The notes beneath the pieces were generated by a model. It was not told where the DNA came from and ran no database searches. It saw only the letters and a list, made by a program, of their open reading frames with translations. Both the position numbers and the translations under genes were made by a program. From Chrysomallon squamiferum (lineage: Eukaryota > Mollusca > Gastropoda > Neomphalida > Peltospiridae), in assembly GCA_012295275.1 (NCBI GenBank), contig CM022677.1:22876753-22940752 (forward strand): 64,000 nt of DNA, read 5' to 3'. Positions 27,674 to 40,487 of the stretch are shown one piece after another. Every line of letters begins with the position of its first letter. Within the stretch, counting starts at the first letter, position 1.

Positions 27674-28369
27674 CAAGGATTGTACTTTCGTAAAAATGCG
27701 GGATGATTGTCGGTTTTTGCGGATTTTTTATTGTATTTTATGTTCGAAGAATCTTGTAGAGAATTGGTGTAATCGCATTATCATCCAACAAAAAAGTTGC
27801 TTAAAGTATTTCATTTTGTGAAGCAGACAGGTAGTACTATTTATTATTATTGTTGTTAATGTGTTTGGATTTTGTTGGTTTTATTTAATTATAATTTAAA
27901 AGTCACAGCGTCATGTTTAGTCTTTGTTTTAACAATCACTGATGTATCAGGAAAAAATTTCGTGTGGCCACTAATTAAATTTGTTTTAAAAGAAATTGAA
28001 ATGTGTAGCACACACCAAAGTAAACACCACACAACAACTATATGTCAACTCACAAACGATTTTGTATTATTGTTATTGTTATTGTTATTGTTATTATTTA
28101 TTTATGATTGATTTTTTTAAAGATTTATGTTAAACTGCTAACCTGCTCTTTACATTATTAAACATATTTAAAATGTTTAAAACATATTAAAGTTTATAAT
28201 TGGTGGGACCCTAAATGCTTTCATATTGTTTAAGTTAAATACCTGTATAGCTCTATGTTAACATTAAAAACAAGTAAAGATGAATAAAAAGTTAAGAAAA
28301 ATATGATCAGGTTATTTCATATCTAAACACTGTAAAATATTAATAAAATTATTTGTTATAATAACATTT

Positions 28370-28410
<41 letters not shown>

Positions 28411-28900
28411 AACACACAGAGAGATAATTTGTGATCATAATAGCAAAAGATATTAGTATATTGTACAGTTTCTATGCACAAAACACTACTAATTGAAGAT
28501 TCCTTTTTGAAGTTTGTGTACATATTCCGTAGATGTCTCATGTAAATAATATGACTAATACTATGACATCCAAAACTATTTACATCTGTATCTATAGATA
28601 ATATACCTGGTTGACATTAATTGCTTCATCAACTCAGTATAAGCCTATGAATGTACAAGGTCTGTCAATTCTGTGTTTGTATAGCATGTGTCTGTGAGTC
28701 TATTTTAAACATTTCTAGTTGGTTTTGTTCTTACAAACAAGACTGGATAATTAAAAAAGAAGGATGCAAGCAAGGAAGAAGTGCTTTATTTTTTGTGATT
28801 AAAAATTGTTCTGTTTCCCTTTGTTTTAAAAAATGTACTAATTGTCAGTTTTAATTTATTTATTTACATTTTGTTTTGTGTTGTTGTACTTCCTTCTTTG
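25420..28900. other. AT-rich stretch without supported genes
   Basis: The stretch contains (TTA)n runs at 25455-25480 and 27308-27389, a poly(A)/poly(T) pair (about 27561-27589 and 27645-27674) and a (CA)n run at 28372-28403. A small CxxC-type frame at 26443-26383 (minus) has splice-like ends but nothing to join to. No domain-bearing exon was found. Confidence 0.5.
27561..27675. repeat. Poly(A) and poly(T) runs facing each other
   Basis: A run of about 26 A is followed after about 55 bases by a run of about 30 T. They could pair as a hairpin. They may be the tails of two oppositely inserted retro-elements, but no element body is recognisable. Confidence 0.7.
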
Positions 28901-29075
28901 TTTTATCTTCCTCTTATTATTGAGTTTGTTAATTGTGACTAATCCAGTTTACTTCAAAATTGCTAAAATGGCATCATGTTTTGCCAATTTAATTTTCTAT
29001 TACTTTTATGTTTCATTTTTATTATTATTATTTGTTTTAATCTTTATTATTATTCATTTTCTTTTACAATTCTAG

Positions 29076-29184
29076 GGAGACAGCATCACTGGCTACCATA
29101 TCACTGAGAGCACTGCACCCACCACCACAACCTCCACCAACAACCTAAGTGACAAAACTAGCTCTCATTGTAGCCAAACATTCT
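29076..29184 (+). pseudogene. Exon-like Thr-rich piece
   Basis: A T-rich tract ending caattctag precedes an open piece reading GDSITGYHITES, then a Thr-rich run, to a stop at the end. It is markedly richer in GC than its surroundings. The flank upstream (28920-29000) is duplicated at 32015-32095. Its role and frame within the decayed gene are uncertain. Confidence 0.25.
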
Positions 29185-29264
29185 AGATTCCTCCAGTGAC
29201 GAGAAAAAATCCAGGACAGCAAATTTTGCTGAAAGATGCTTATGGATATATCAATGGTTTACAT

Positions 29265-29450
29265 TCAGCATGGACAGGAACAAGAAGGAAAGAGCAGAGC
29301 ACCATTGAAGTCTGCTTTTTTGTGAAAACAAGCTGGTGCTGGTAAAAACACTTCAGCTGCTGCACTGCCAAACAAAACCACTTGGCAGATGACTGTGATG
29401 GCAAAAACAACAGCCAGAAAGTTGAGCAGCAGGTGATGTCTGTGTGGCAT
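29265..29450 (-). other. Antisense open frame with a hydrophobic N-terminus
   Basis: A 61-codon minus-strand frame starts MPHRHHLLLNFLAVVFAITV and continues through a hydrophobic stretch to a small-residue AAA, then a short Cys/Pro-rich end. It looks like a signal peptide but overlaps, on the other strand, the duplicated coiled-coil exon. The diverged copy at 31.4-31.5 kb keeps only part of the frame. It is more likely a shadow than a gene. Confidence 0.15.
29340..29432 (+). pseudogene. Exon-like coiled-coil piece ending EQQ, copy 1
   Basis: The reading frame ...KQNHLADDCDGKNNSQKVEQQ ends at CAG|GTGATG. A diverged copy at about 31430-31501 reads ...KHLSDDCD... and ends SLEDEQQ at CAG|GTGACT. 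The shared splice-like border and protein pattern support a duplicated exon. Copy 2 contains an internal stop. Confidence 0.35.
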
Positions 29451-29470
29451 GGTATGTTTTATTAGTTTAT

Positions 29471-29471
29471 A

Positions 29472-29563
<92 letters not shown>
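29471..29563. repeat. Compound (TG)n(GA)n microsatellite
   Basis: TG units followed by about 35 GA units, similar in form to 12311-12416 and 24949-25051 but with unrelated flanks. Confidence 0.95.
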
Positions 29564-29567
<4 letters not shown>

Positions 29568-29691
29568 AAAAATATGCAAAACATGCATTTATCAGACAAA
29601 TGTAGACTGATTAAAAAAATATAAAGTATTGTGTTCATGTTGAAATTACTAAAAACTTTGTTTACCACTGATGTGAAATGTTTTTATGTAG

Positions 29692-29792
29692 GTCATTGCT
29701 GTATTGTTCAGCTGCTGACTAGAAAGGGAATTTATGTTATGGAGAAGGATGAATCAGCTGTACAGAAACTGCAGACTGCACAATTCCAAGTT
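29692..29792 (+). pseudogene. Ankyrin-repeat-like exon
   Basis: Acceptor tttttatgtag, donor GTT|GTGAGT, 101 nt (phase 1 to 0). With a preceding G it reads GHCCIVQLLTRKGIYVMEKD, then a helical Glu/Gln-rich tail. GH..IV.LL...G is the core of the second ankyrin helix and turn. The exon itself is open; other parts of the locus are broken. Confidence 0.45.
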
Positions 29793-30135
29793 GTGAGTTT
29801 TTTTTATCTTATTTTTATTTCTTAGTAAAATACATTTTATAGTAACATCTCTTTACTGGATTATAAAATAGCAGAATAATAATCACTTATTTACTATTTT
29901 GTTAATTATTTAAATTATAACCATTATCATCATTATCATTATAATGATTATACAAAGTATATCAAAAATATCCCACACCCCTTTTTGTCTGAATAATCCA
30001 GTAACTGATAACAGCAAAATTTTAATAATAACAGAAACATTAGTTATTTATTTATAACACTTTATTATTTTTATTTTTCAGAATGCTCATACAGTTCTAA
30101 TTAAATGCTGATATTTGCTAGTGAAGTTGTTTCAG

Positions 30136-30206
30136 TAGAAGATTCTGTCCAGCACTGAGGATAAAGTTTGTACTGCTGCCACTGGAAAACAGAAACAGCT
30201 GAACAA
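30136..30206 (+). pseudogene. Exon-like piece
   Basis: Acceptor gttgtttcag and possible donor AA|GTAAAT bound 71 nt. In one frame it reads KILSSTEDKVCTAATGKQKQ after an initial stop codon, so it is either in another frame or broken. Helix-forming composition fits the coiled-coil part of the decayed gene. Confidence 0.25.
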
Positions 30207-30348
30207 GTAAATTATTATTCTAAACCTAATGAAGTTTAATTTAATTTTATGTAGGAAGCTGCATTTTGTAAATAATGTATCAGTAAGTACACATGCACAT
30301 ACATTAGTATCTTGTATAACACACTATATTTTATACCATCTACATTTC

Positions 30349-30353
<5 letters not shown>

Positions 30354-30415
<62 letters not shown>
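30354..30415. repeat. (CT)n microsatellite
   Basis: A CT dinucleotide run of about 30 units inside the decayed ankyrin/coiled-coil locus. Confidence 0.95.
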
Positions 30416-30421
<6 letters not shown>

Positions 30422-31199
30422 ACTTCCATTCATACAGACCTGATTTTTTTTTTTTAAATTTCTATATTTTATAACAAGAAGAAGAAGCGTCATATTTTAT
30501 GAGTATTTTAAAAAGTTTAAATACATGAAAAGCTAATTCTGTGAGCTCACCAAGGAGAGAAATGTCATCAATGAATATGGCAGAACAGGAGCATCTATAG
30601 AGGTTGTTGTTATAGTAGTAGTATTAGTCATTGCCATTGTTGTAGTAATGTAGTTGTTACAGCATTAATAATAATACTACTTGTTGTAGTAATATTGTAA
30701 AATTGATCTTGGTGATGTTTTAGCGGGTGATGTCTCAGGTTTAGTAATGTATCTTGTGAGACTGATGGTGATTAAAAAAACCTGGTTGTAGTCAAATTAC
30801 TGGTTGCAGTGGTGGTAGTAGCAGTACCAGTTCTAATAGTTGTATTTAGAGAAATGATAAATGTAACAAGAAGAGTAGGTTAACAGCAGTGATAATAGTA
30901 GTAATAGTAGTCATAGTTGTTGTTGTTGTAATAATTATAATAATATTAGTAAATAGAAATACAGGCATAGGAGTAATACTGAAAAGAGTAAAAAAATCAC
31001 TTTTATTATTAATGGATAGTAATTTTAGTAAAAGCAGTATTATTTCAATAAAAGTAACCCCAGTTGAATAAGGAATAATAGTAAATATTAGTTACAGTAA
31101 TGATGATAATAAAAGTAGCATGTTGTGTTGCAGTAAATGTAATAGTAGCAGTATTTTATTTATTTTATTTTTATTTTTTCTAATTTAAATTTAATTATT

Positions 31200-31501
31200 T
31201 AGTTAACCCACTAGGCAGTGTGACTCTGACTCAGAGTTGTTCAAAGTTCTGCTGATGAAAAGCTCAATTTTGGTGAACTGGACATTGAAGCCGACCATGT
31301 CAGACTACAACAATTCTTAAGTTGGAGAGTTTTACACCAGTCACCAATCTCAACAGTCAAATATCAGGAGAAAAAAAATTGAAAAACTGAACATGCTAAA
31401 ACCAGGCAAAGAAAAACATTAAAGTGAAACATTTGTCAGATGATTGTGATTGCTGTTTGTGACAGTGGCAAAGACAAAAAAGCCTGGAAGATGAGCAGCA
31501 G
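31200..31501 (+). pseudogene. Exon-like coiled-coil piece, copy 2 (broken)
   Basis: A GC-richer patch with short open pieces (LKLESFTPVTNLNSQISGEKK, then ...KHLSDDCD..., then SLEDEQQ) in shifting frames, ending CAG|GTGACT. It is the diverged duplicate of the patch ending at 29432 and has internal stops. Confidence 0.3.
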
Positions 31502-32122
31502 GTGACTTAGTTTACTTCCATTAGCATTGTTTTATTTCTTTTTAGTTTTCTGTGAAATCAGTTCATAAATTCTTCTTTTAATCTTGTAGAAGGTGTTTCT
31601 TTTTATGTGATTCACATTCATCTTTATTTTAAACATATTTGTCATCACTTAAAATAGTTATTTTAAATTTTTATTTTTTTAAATTTACTTTATTTTATAT
31701 ATTTTTTTTTTTAAAATACTGGCATTTAAAACTTCTCTGCATGTTTATCATAACATTTAAATTAATAGCATCCATCAGATATAGATCTGACTTTCATTTT
31801 ATTGAAGAATCTAACTAGCAGAAGTAATTAATTTAGATTTGGGATTAAATGCCTTTCTTTAGTTTTTATTTATGAATTTGTTTTTGTTTATGAGAAATAA
31901 TGCCTGCCAAAACAGTCTGCTAGATCATTGTAGAAGTTCAAGATGAAAGAGGAAATAAAAGAGAGAAATGTACTCAGTGAATACAGATAAAACAAACTGT
32001 AAGCTGGAAACCATTTTGAGTTTGTTAATTGTGGCTAATCTAGCTTTAATTCCAAAATTGCTAAAATGTCATCTTGTTTTGCAAACATAATTGTTCAAGC
32101 TGAAAATAAATCTGTTTTGCAG

Positions 32123-32217
32123 GTGATTTTGAGAAAAAGAAACTGAAGATGACAAATTCATCTGATACTGATACTAGCCAGTCAGAGGAATTCAATAAAA
32201 CAGAGAACAGTTCTGAA
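32123..32217 (+). pseudogene. Exon-like acidic/Ser-rich piece
   Basis: Acceptor ctgttttgcag and donor GAA|GTAAGT bound 95 nt, fully open (phase 1 to 0). It reads DFEKKKLKMTNSSDTDTSQS, then a Glu/Ser-rich end. It can join in frame to 32811. This pair is the best-preserved part of the locus and could belong to a live gene. Confidence 0.4.
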
Positions 32218-32810
32218 GTAAGTGATATGTTTTATAATAATAAATAATAGTATTGTGTTTAAGTACACATGTACATTACATATGAATGCAGGGCTTGTAA
32301 TGGCCAATGGCCAAATGATACCAAAGTTCTGTTTGGGTGACTGGAATGTTAAAATATCATTTGGGTGACCTTTTTTTTTTCTATAAGTTATAAAACAAGA
32401 GCTACTATATAAATTTGTTGGCAATATTTATTTCAAAGAGTGTTAGTTAAAATGGTAGAATTCTGTTTATTTTGTTCTCTGTAATGCACACCTACAAAAA
32501 ATTATATTTTTAATCAAGGTTTTAATTCATTAATTGTAAGGTTTGTTGCAGGCAAAGCATTTACCTTTTTAAAAGTTATTTTTGCTTCTTCTGAATGTTA
32601 CCATCATATCCAGATAAATAAAGTCAGTATTAAAAATTGTTAAAGTATAATTCATTGATAATTTTTAATACTTTTCCATGACTGAAATATTTCTTCCCAA
32701 AAATTTTATTGTGCAAATTAATCATATAGTCCTAGCCTGGATTAGGTAAAAAATAGTCAATGAAATAATGTTAAGATTTAGATAATAATTTATTATTATT
32801 GCATCTACAG

Positions 32811-32885
32811 GAAAGACATGATTCTGGAATCATCTTCAGTTATAAAAATATGGAGAAGAATATAAAGGTTACTTCAAACAGTTGA
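32811..32885 (+). pseudogene. Exon-like piece following the acidic exon
   Basis: Acceptor ttgcatctacag. It continues the previous exon in frame (ERHDSGIIFSYKNMEKNIK) and meets a stop at 32883-32885, either as the last exon or because a donor at AAG|GTTACT is used. No domain is recognised. Confidence 0.3.
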
Positions 32886-33069
32886 GATATCTACTGATAT
32901 AGACCAACATGGATTTTTCTTTCCAAAGCAGTTTCCAGACAGAGAAGTTGTTGATAATATATGTCAGTGTTGATTGATTGTTCTCCAAACCTTAAAATGG
33001 ATAAAATGGAACAAAAAACTTCCACTGTAATACCACAAGTGATTTAAAGGAATGGCATTTACTTAGTGT

Positions 33070-34560
33070 TTGATGGATGGATTATACAGACAGCTAAACA
33101 GACAGGCAGGTCAGTAGGTTCATATCTAGCTATAGAATGATAGATAGATAGAAAGATAGGTAGAAAGATAGATAGAAAGATAGGTGTAAGCATGTATGAT
33201 GGTAAAGTGGATGATGGTTGATTTGAGGATATGATCATGTATATGTACATAAACACACACACACACAGACAGAGAGATATAGAGGATAGGAACCATGTTT
33301 GGACTGAGTTACTGATGAACTGATAGATTATAGATAGATATCCAGAGGTAATACAGATAGATTATAGAGATAGATATATAGAAAGATACAGTTGTTTGAA
33401 GTAGAGTGTAGTTAGATATACAGATCGTTAGTGAAAAATAGACATATAAGCTAGAGAGATAAACTGATAGGAAGGTAGATATGTAGGTATGTCACTAGTT
33501 CAGTAGATTGATTTGTAGACAGACTGATGGATATATAGACACATGTATATAGAATGTGTGTGTGTGTATGCATGTCTACACACACATATACAAACACTGA
33601 TACATGTATAGGAATTTGTGTGTTTAGGAAGTGATGGGTATGTAAGTCTATATTAAAGGATGAGTAATTTGATGTGTAAAACATGATGGATATATGGCAA
33701 AATGTAAAATGGGCACAAGAAAGGTAGCTGGAAAGAGCATAGATGCAAGGAGGCCCCACTGTAAGAAAGACTGATTCTTTTGTTTGTGTGTTAGAGAGTG
33801 TTGCTTTTGTATATGGGATAAATAGAAAAATGAATAAATATATTGATAAATAGATAGATAGACAGATTGATATATAGATAGATAGGTAGGTAGATAGATG
33901 GATAGAGAAACACAAATATGAATAGAGATACAAAGACAGATAGAGAGAGGTGGATAGGGAAGTGTGGAGGTCTTGATGTGTATGTATGTTTGCTAGATAG
34001 GATCGCTGTAGGGCAGTGTTAAAATATGAGCACAATTATGTGTTTGTGTGTCAGAGACAATGGGTATATAAATGCATGTGAAAGATAATGTGTTTTTTGT
34101 GGGTTTTTGAGAGAGTCAGTGAATCAGTTTGGGTTTATGTATGTACATGTGCGTTAAAGAGGATATCTAGAGATAGATGGATATTTACAAACTACATAAA
34201 TATATACATATATAGGTCCATAATAATGAGTATATGTGTATGAATATATTATGTATTTATGTTAGAGGATTGGTATATAAATAAATGAGAGTATGTTTAT
34301 ATTTGAGTATGTATATTAAAAAGAAAGGCTAGATATAGACAGATAGATCTATTGAGAGAGAGACTGATATGTAGGTGTGATTATATATGCCTGTGTGTTA
34401 TAGAGAGAGAACAGGTTTTACCTCTGTATGAAACTGAGAAGTATGCCAGGTGTGTAGAATTTTTCAGATTGATTGATGAGAGATAAATATGTGAGATAGA
34501 TATGTGATATAGGTGCATATATATATATATATATATCTATTAAACAGAGAAAGGATGGTC
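33070..34560. repeat. Degenerate GATA-type tetranucleotide region
   Basis: About 1.5 kb of degenerate gata/gaca/taga units mixed with tgta-rich sequence, with no perfect long run. The long minus-strand frame here (Ser/Tyr/Leu/Ile-rich) reflects the repeat and is not a gene. Confidence 0.8.
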
Positions 34561-35039
34561 AATAAATAAGTGTGAACAAGATTGTGTTTATGCTGTTTAT
34601 TTATTTTAGATAGATTAGATTTAGATTTGGGGTGGATTTACTTAGAGACAGGCATGTGCACTGGTGTAAGAATATATATATATTTATCAGTCTGTATATC
34701 AACTGAAACAGCTAGTGACCTACTTACATAACTACCTATCTTATCTATTTTTCTTGTATATATTTGACTCTACAAACCATATTGCAGTGAACATCTATCA
34801 ATCATCTATCTATCTCCTTGCTTACCTGTCTAATTAACCTTCCTTCAGATCTCCCTCATTTTCTATTTATCAGTATATATTTCTGTATATCTACCCATAA
34901 TTTTTTTTCTTTCTTTTTTTTAATGTTCATTTTACATTATAAGATTTCAGTTTATTGTGAATGAAACTGGATTTTTGAAGAAAAATTGCAGATTGTTCAG
35001 GGTTAATTTTCACATTCATTATACATTTTAATACATATT

Positions 35040-37040
35040 TCAATTAACATCGCCGTTGTTGCTTTCTTAGTGTGCACATCCTATATACAAATATATTACT
35101 CTTATTAGAATTAATGTCTTTATTATTTTGAGCATTTTAGTAACAATTATTCTTTCTTTCTGATATTCAAATATTATTATTATTAATGTTGGTGACATGG
35201 CTGTCGTTCATGTGTTGTTCTTAACATCTTGGCTTACTTCTCTTTATTAATGTGATCGTTTTAATAACTATCATTCTTACTTTCTTAATGTCCACATTAA
35301 CATATATTATTACTATTTCTATTAATGTCATTGTCATTGCTGTTGTATCTGCCATTTTTCTTAAGATCTTGTTTCACTTTTCATTATTCTTTTTCGCTTG
35401 TTATTACTATTATTCTTGCATTCTTAGTGTGCACATGCTATTTCAAAATATGTTGTTCTATTTCTGTTAACATTCCCATCACTGCCATCGCATCTGTGTT
35501 CTCCTTGATGTTATTTGTGTACTTTTACTTATTCTCTTTCTATTAATTATTAGACTCACTTTCAGTGTGCACATCCTGTCTCAAGTTACTGGTGTAGTTC
35601 TACTTATTGTGTTGTGTTTTATATTATTAGTTAGTCTCACTTTCAGTGTGCACATCCTGTCTCAAGTTAATGTTTAGTTCTACTTATTGTGTTGTGTTTT
35701 ATATTATTAGTTAGTCTCACTTTCAGTGTACACATCCTGTCTCAAGTTACTGGTGTAGTTCTACTTATTGTGTTGTGCTTTCTATTATTAGTTAGTCTCA
35801 CTTTCAGTGTACACATCCTGTCTCAAGTTAATGGTGTAGTTCTACTTATTGTGTTGCACTTTCTATTGTTAGTTAGTCTCACTTTCAGTGATGCATCTTC
35901 TGTTGAAATAGATTGTTATTATTAACATTAATGTCGGCAACATTACTGTTGTTTCTGTGTTGTATTCCTCTTTATTATTTTGCGCTTTTTATTAACTATT
36001 ATTTTTAACTTCTTAGTACCCAATATTGAAATATATTATATTTATATTATTCTATTTCTATTAACATCACTGTCATATCTGCATTCTTCTTCATTTTACT
36101 GGTGTGCTTCTCTTTATTCTGCTGTGCTTTTTATTAATAGTTATTCTCACTTTCTGTGTGTACATCCTGTATTAAGATAGATTGTTCTTACTGTATTAAC
36201 GTTGCTGTGGTATCTGCATTCTTCTTGATCGTATTGGTGTATTCTCTTGCACTTTCTATTAATAGTTAGTCTCGCTTTCTGTGAGGAATATATTACTATT
36301 AATGTTGCTGATGTTGCCATCATACCTGCATTGTTCTTAACATTTTTGTGTCCTTCTCATTTTTATTTTTATTACTTGTGACAGGGCTAATCCTGTCTCA
36401 CAATATAGTATTATTCTTTATATCAGTGACGTAACAGCATTGTTTATACTGTTATTGATGCACTTCTCATCAGTTTTCATCCTGTCTCAAAATATATTAT
36501 TAGTATTTCGATTAATGCCGCCATCATTTCAGCATTCTGCTTGATGTTACAGTGTACTTCTATTTGTTCTGTTGTGTTTTCTGTTAATTGTGCACATCTT
36601 GTATTAAAATATGTTATTATTATTTCAATTAGAGTCACTTTCTTTGCTGTCATAATGACATTGTTTCTAATGTTATTCATGTACTTCTCAGTATTCTTTA
36701 GTGGTTCCTATTAACTATTATTATTCTTTTCTTAGAGTATGTTTCCTATATTAAAGTATATTATGACATGTATTAATGTTATTCGTGTACTTCTTCTTAT
36801 TCTTTAGTGGTTCCTATTAACTATTATTCTTATTTTCTTAGAGTGTGTTTCCTATATTAAAGTATATTATTGATATTTCTATTAAGGCAGCCATTGTTTC
36901 CATAGTACCAGCAATGTGTATTAATGCTGTTTCTAATGTTATTCATGTACTTCTCATTATTCTCTATCTCTTTTTATTAACTACTATTGTTACTTTGTTA
37001 GTCTGCATATTCTATTTCAAAGTATATTAACTGTGCCGTC
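35040..37040. repeat. Diverged satellite-like array with an 81-bp sub-array
   Basis: The phrases 'cttagtgtgcacatcct', 'attattaatgttgc..cat' and 'gtacttctctttattctgttgtg' recur in order about every 140-200 bases over 2 kb. Within it, 35535-35895 is a cleaner tandem array with units of 80-81 bp (start points of ttcagtgt at 35561, 35642, 35722, 35803 and 35884). It reads as local amplification of one diverged unit. No coding content is supported. Confidence 0.75.
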
Positions 37041-37284
37041 ATAAAAAAAATTGTAATTTTAAAAGACTGAATGTGTTTTTTTTTACAATTAGTATAATGT
37101 AGAAGGTTGGTGGATGTGAAAATTCCTGAAAGCATTCCTTACAGACTGAGTCTTTGATTCTTTTCACAATGAGACATGCAGTTTATTATTACCATCATTT
37201 TAATTTCACATTTTACTGTCAGGATTTGATTTATGATAGTCATATATATTTGTTATTATTATTATTGTTGTTGTTGTTACTGTT

Positions 37285-37286
37285 AC

Positions 37287-37344
<58 letters not shown>
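37285..37344. repeat. (TTA)n microsatellite
   Basis: A perfect TTA run directly upstream of the acceptor of the exon-like piece at 37362. Confidence 0.95.
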
Positions 37345-37345
<1 letters not shown>

Positions 37346-37361
37346 TAAATCTTTCTTTCAG

Positions 37362-37450
37362 GATTGATTTATGGTGTTCTGGAGATCAGTGATCAGAAAG
37401 TGCAGGAGGCCCTATTGAGGTTAACATGTAATGCCAATTTATTCAACAAG
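37362..37450 (+). pseudogene. Exon-like helical piece
   Basis: Acceptor tctttctttcag, donor AAG|GTAATA, 89 nt, open, phase 1 to 0. It reads LIYGVLEISDQKVQEALLRL, then TCNANLFNK. The leucine/charged pattern suggests coiled coil. It joins in frame to 39721. Confidence 0.4.
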
Positions 37451-37979
37451 GTAATATATGAAGTTATATTGGTTTAATTATCAAAATAAAATAAAAATAA
37501 AATAAATAATTTCTTTATAAATAATTGTTTAAAACTGAAATTATAATAGTAATTATTATAATTATTTTGATCTCCGGCTTTTTATGTTATTAAACAATGT
37601 TATATGATTAATGATTCTGTATTTTATAATATCAGTGTCCATACATTGTACCTGACATTATATCAAGAAAAAACATTTAGCTAAATTATTTGTTATTTAG
37701 AAATCTGGAAATGTAAACATATCTCAATGTTTCTGTATATTTTGATGATAAAAAAAAGAAAAAGATAAAAATGATTTTATTAATAATTTAGAAATACTGA
37801 TCTCTGTACAGTTTGTCAGCTTGTCATCACATGATTTTACATCAAGAACAAAACAACTGTCATATTTACTATTGCACAATTCTCAATATCCACTCACATT
37901 TCAACATTTTACATTGGTAAACAAATATAGCTATATACTAATGTTTTTATTTATTTTTAAATAATATTTACTATTTTAG

Positions 37980-38107
37980 AGTTCTTGGTGTGCAAACATA
38001 TACTTCAACATAATACTGGTGTAAAAGATTTCACATTGGTGTTGTTGTTGTTGTGTGATGCTGGTGCCGATGTCAACTCTCCTCTCTTTGTCAGCAAATA
38101 CTACTGA
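37980..38107 (+). pseudogene. Ankyrin-repeat-like piece
   Basis: Acceptor-like tactattttag, then an open frame to a stop at 38105-38107. It contains VLLLLCDAGADVNSPLF; LL...GADVN is the ankyrin turn motif. Part of the leucine run comes from a TTG microsatellite, which lowers the weight of the match. Confidence 0.3.
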
Positions 38108-39720
38108 GTAATTATAACAATTTTACCATTTGAATTAGTTTGAACATTTACATAAAGACTATTTTATTACCAGTATCAGTAGTTTTCTTAAACCAGTGTC
38201 ACTAAAATATTCTTAACAGAAGTTTATCAGTATATTGTTCTGTATGATTTATTAAGAACAAAGTAGATTTGATTCTGTGACTATCCTCACTTCATACACT
38301 GACTTACACATTGACTAGTGAGAAGTGTTTGATAATCATACAGAAAACACAGCAGTCAGTTTAATTCATAGTTTACAGTTTTTTTCTCTCACTTTATTCC
38401 AGTGATTTACCACTGTGAAATAAAATACTTGATAACCAATTTGACTAGAAACAAAATGAAATAAAATAAAATAAAATAACATAAAATAAGGAAAGAAAAT
38501 AATTAGGAAAACCAGCTAAAAAATAAAAATAAAAATATAATTATTTAATAACTGATCATACATAACCCTAATTTTCATTTAGAATTTAAAAATTTATAAA
38601 ACCGTATTTTGTTTACGCATAAAGTTATATTGTAATTTCTGAGCTAAAATTAAAATTAAGAAAAAAAATGATTAAGTGAAATAAAAAGTTAAATCTGGTA
38701 TACGTCAAAACATACTTGTCAGACATATGCTATTTGTGTATCACAGATACATATCAACTGTTTAATTGAATAGGTTGGGGAATCCTGTTAAAGTATAGAT
38801 TTACTTACAATACACGTATATCATGTAAGAATAACCATTGTAAGAATATAAAATAAAAAATGTTTCCACCACTCTTTTTATTAGTTACTTTTACCAGATC
38901 TTTTAAATACGTTTTTTTCATTCTTCCAAAAACAAATTCTGTTATTTTGATAAGGTGTTAATGGAGTTCAGTGTGGAATAGGAAACAGTGTAATCCTGTG
39001 GGATCATTTTGGATTCTTGTTTATTAAAACTAGTTGTAATTAGAACAGTTAATAGTTATCATTTTAAATACTAATAAATTAAAATTTTAATAAACTCAGA
39101 TATTTTTATGTTGTATTTACAGATGACTGACTTCCACTGCAGTCCATGTTGTCCACGAAGTTGATCATGTCAACAGAATTCTCACATTGTCTCCATGTTG
39201 TCTGGGCAGAATGGTCTCTACACACCAAAGATTTGAAATTCCTATTTTTTTTATTGGTTTCAAAGATATAATTAAACTAATAGAGCATTAAAAAAATCAA
39301 ATAAAAGTAAAACAGAAAAGTTAATATTAAACAAAAATCTTATATACAACATCCTATGTTTTGTGAAATTAAAAAAAATCAAATAAAAAAGATAGAAGGA
39401 AAGTGAACTCTTTATTATTAAAAACTAAGAAGAAAAAGTATGGATAAATAAACTAATTTGCTTTTTTAACCATTCAACCTATTATTTTGTTTATTTATGT
39501 GAACAATTTTGTTAATTACAATGTTTGACAAGTTTACCACAAAACTGAAAAACATGCAGCCTGGCGTTTTTGTTGATTATTATTTATATTTAATATTTTA
39601 GGTAACTTTTAAATAATAATTGGCTCTCATTTCCAGTGATAAATGTTATATTTTTTTTTTAGTAAATTATTTTTATTTATTAGAGTTATCACTGATACAT
39701 TTTGTTTATTATTTGTACAG

Positions 39721-39908
39721 GATAAACAAGCCCTTGCTGACCAGAACAAGTTCTATCAGGCCAAGGATGACCACTTGACCAGGCTTGCAGTACAATTCAG
39801 TGAAGAACAATCACTTCTCCAGTTTGTGGTGTTAAAAGCAATTTGTACAAACTGAGACACTCAGATGAGTTCAAGTGTTTGAAATCAGATTCTCAGTATA
39901 ATGGACAG
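39721..39908 (+). pseudogene. Coiled-coil exon with frameshift
   Basis: Acceptor tatttgtacag, donor CAG|GTAATT, 188 nt. The first 34 codons read DKQALADQNKFYQAKDDHLT, then a Gln/Glu-rich helix. The original frame soon stops (TGA at 39853-39855), while from about 39825 a shifted frame is open to the donor (CGVKSNLYKLRHSDEF...). A single-base change would reconcile them, which marks the exon as disrupted, or the assembly as containing an indel error. Confidence 0.45.
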
Positions 39909-40487
39909 GTAATTTAGTTTACAACTAGATTTTATGAACTGTAAAATATAAATCATTTAATGTCATATGAGAATATTTTTAATATTATTATCATTATATA
40001 TAATTTTGTTTTTTTTAAATAATGATTCTATAGATGCAAAGAAAAAGACAAACCATGACATTGATATACCAATTGGAATAAAAGGATTCTACTTTAGAAA
40101 AATCTATCTTTAAGAAGTAGCAGATAAAGATTATTGATCTTACTTGTTATCAATCAATTTTTATAAAAGATACTAAGTTACTTACTTTATTAAAAGAAAA
40201 ATGGATGTTTCTCTTAAAAAAGAATATATATATTTATATGTTTTTAACTTACTCAAGGTTCTGAGTTGATTTATTCAGACTAATATTAAACACATTTCCC
40301 CAGACAGTCAAAATTAGAGGTGTAACAAGAAATGTTTAAATAAATGAAATTGAACTTTATTTCATTTCAGTTAAATTAACTGTACTTGTTATTGGTTGAA
40401 TATATTACTTCAGATTCAAATGAAAAAATATAAAATTGTAGCAGTTGTTGTTAAAAAAATGTTTGAATGTAATATTTTACTTTTCAG

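Noticed and set aside
29265-29450. Secreted microprotein on the minus strand
   Set aside because: The signal-like start is antisense to a duplicated coiled-coil exon, and the frame is not kept in the copy at 31.4 kb. Kept only as a low-confidence note.
33451-34035. 194-codon minus-strand frame
   Set aside because: Composition (Ser/Tyr/Leu/Ile) follows the degenerate GATA-type repeat, and there are no splice-bounded or domain features.
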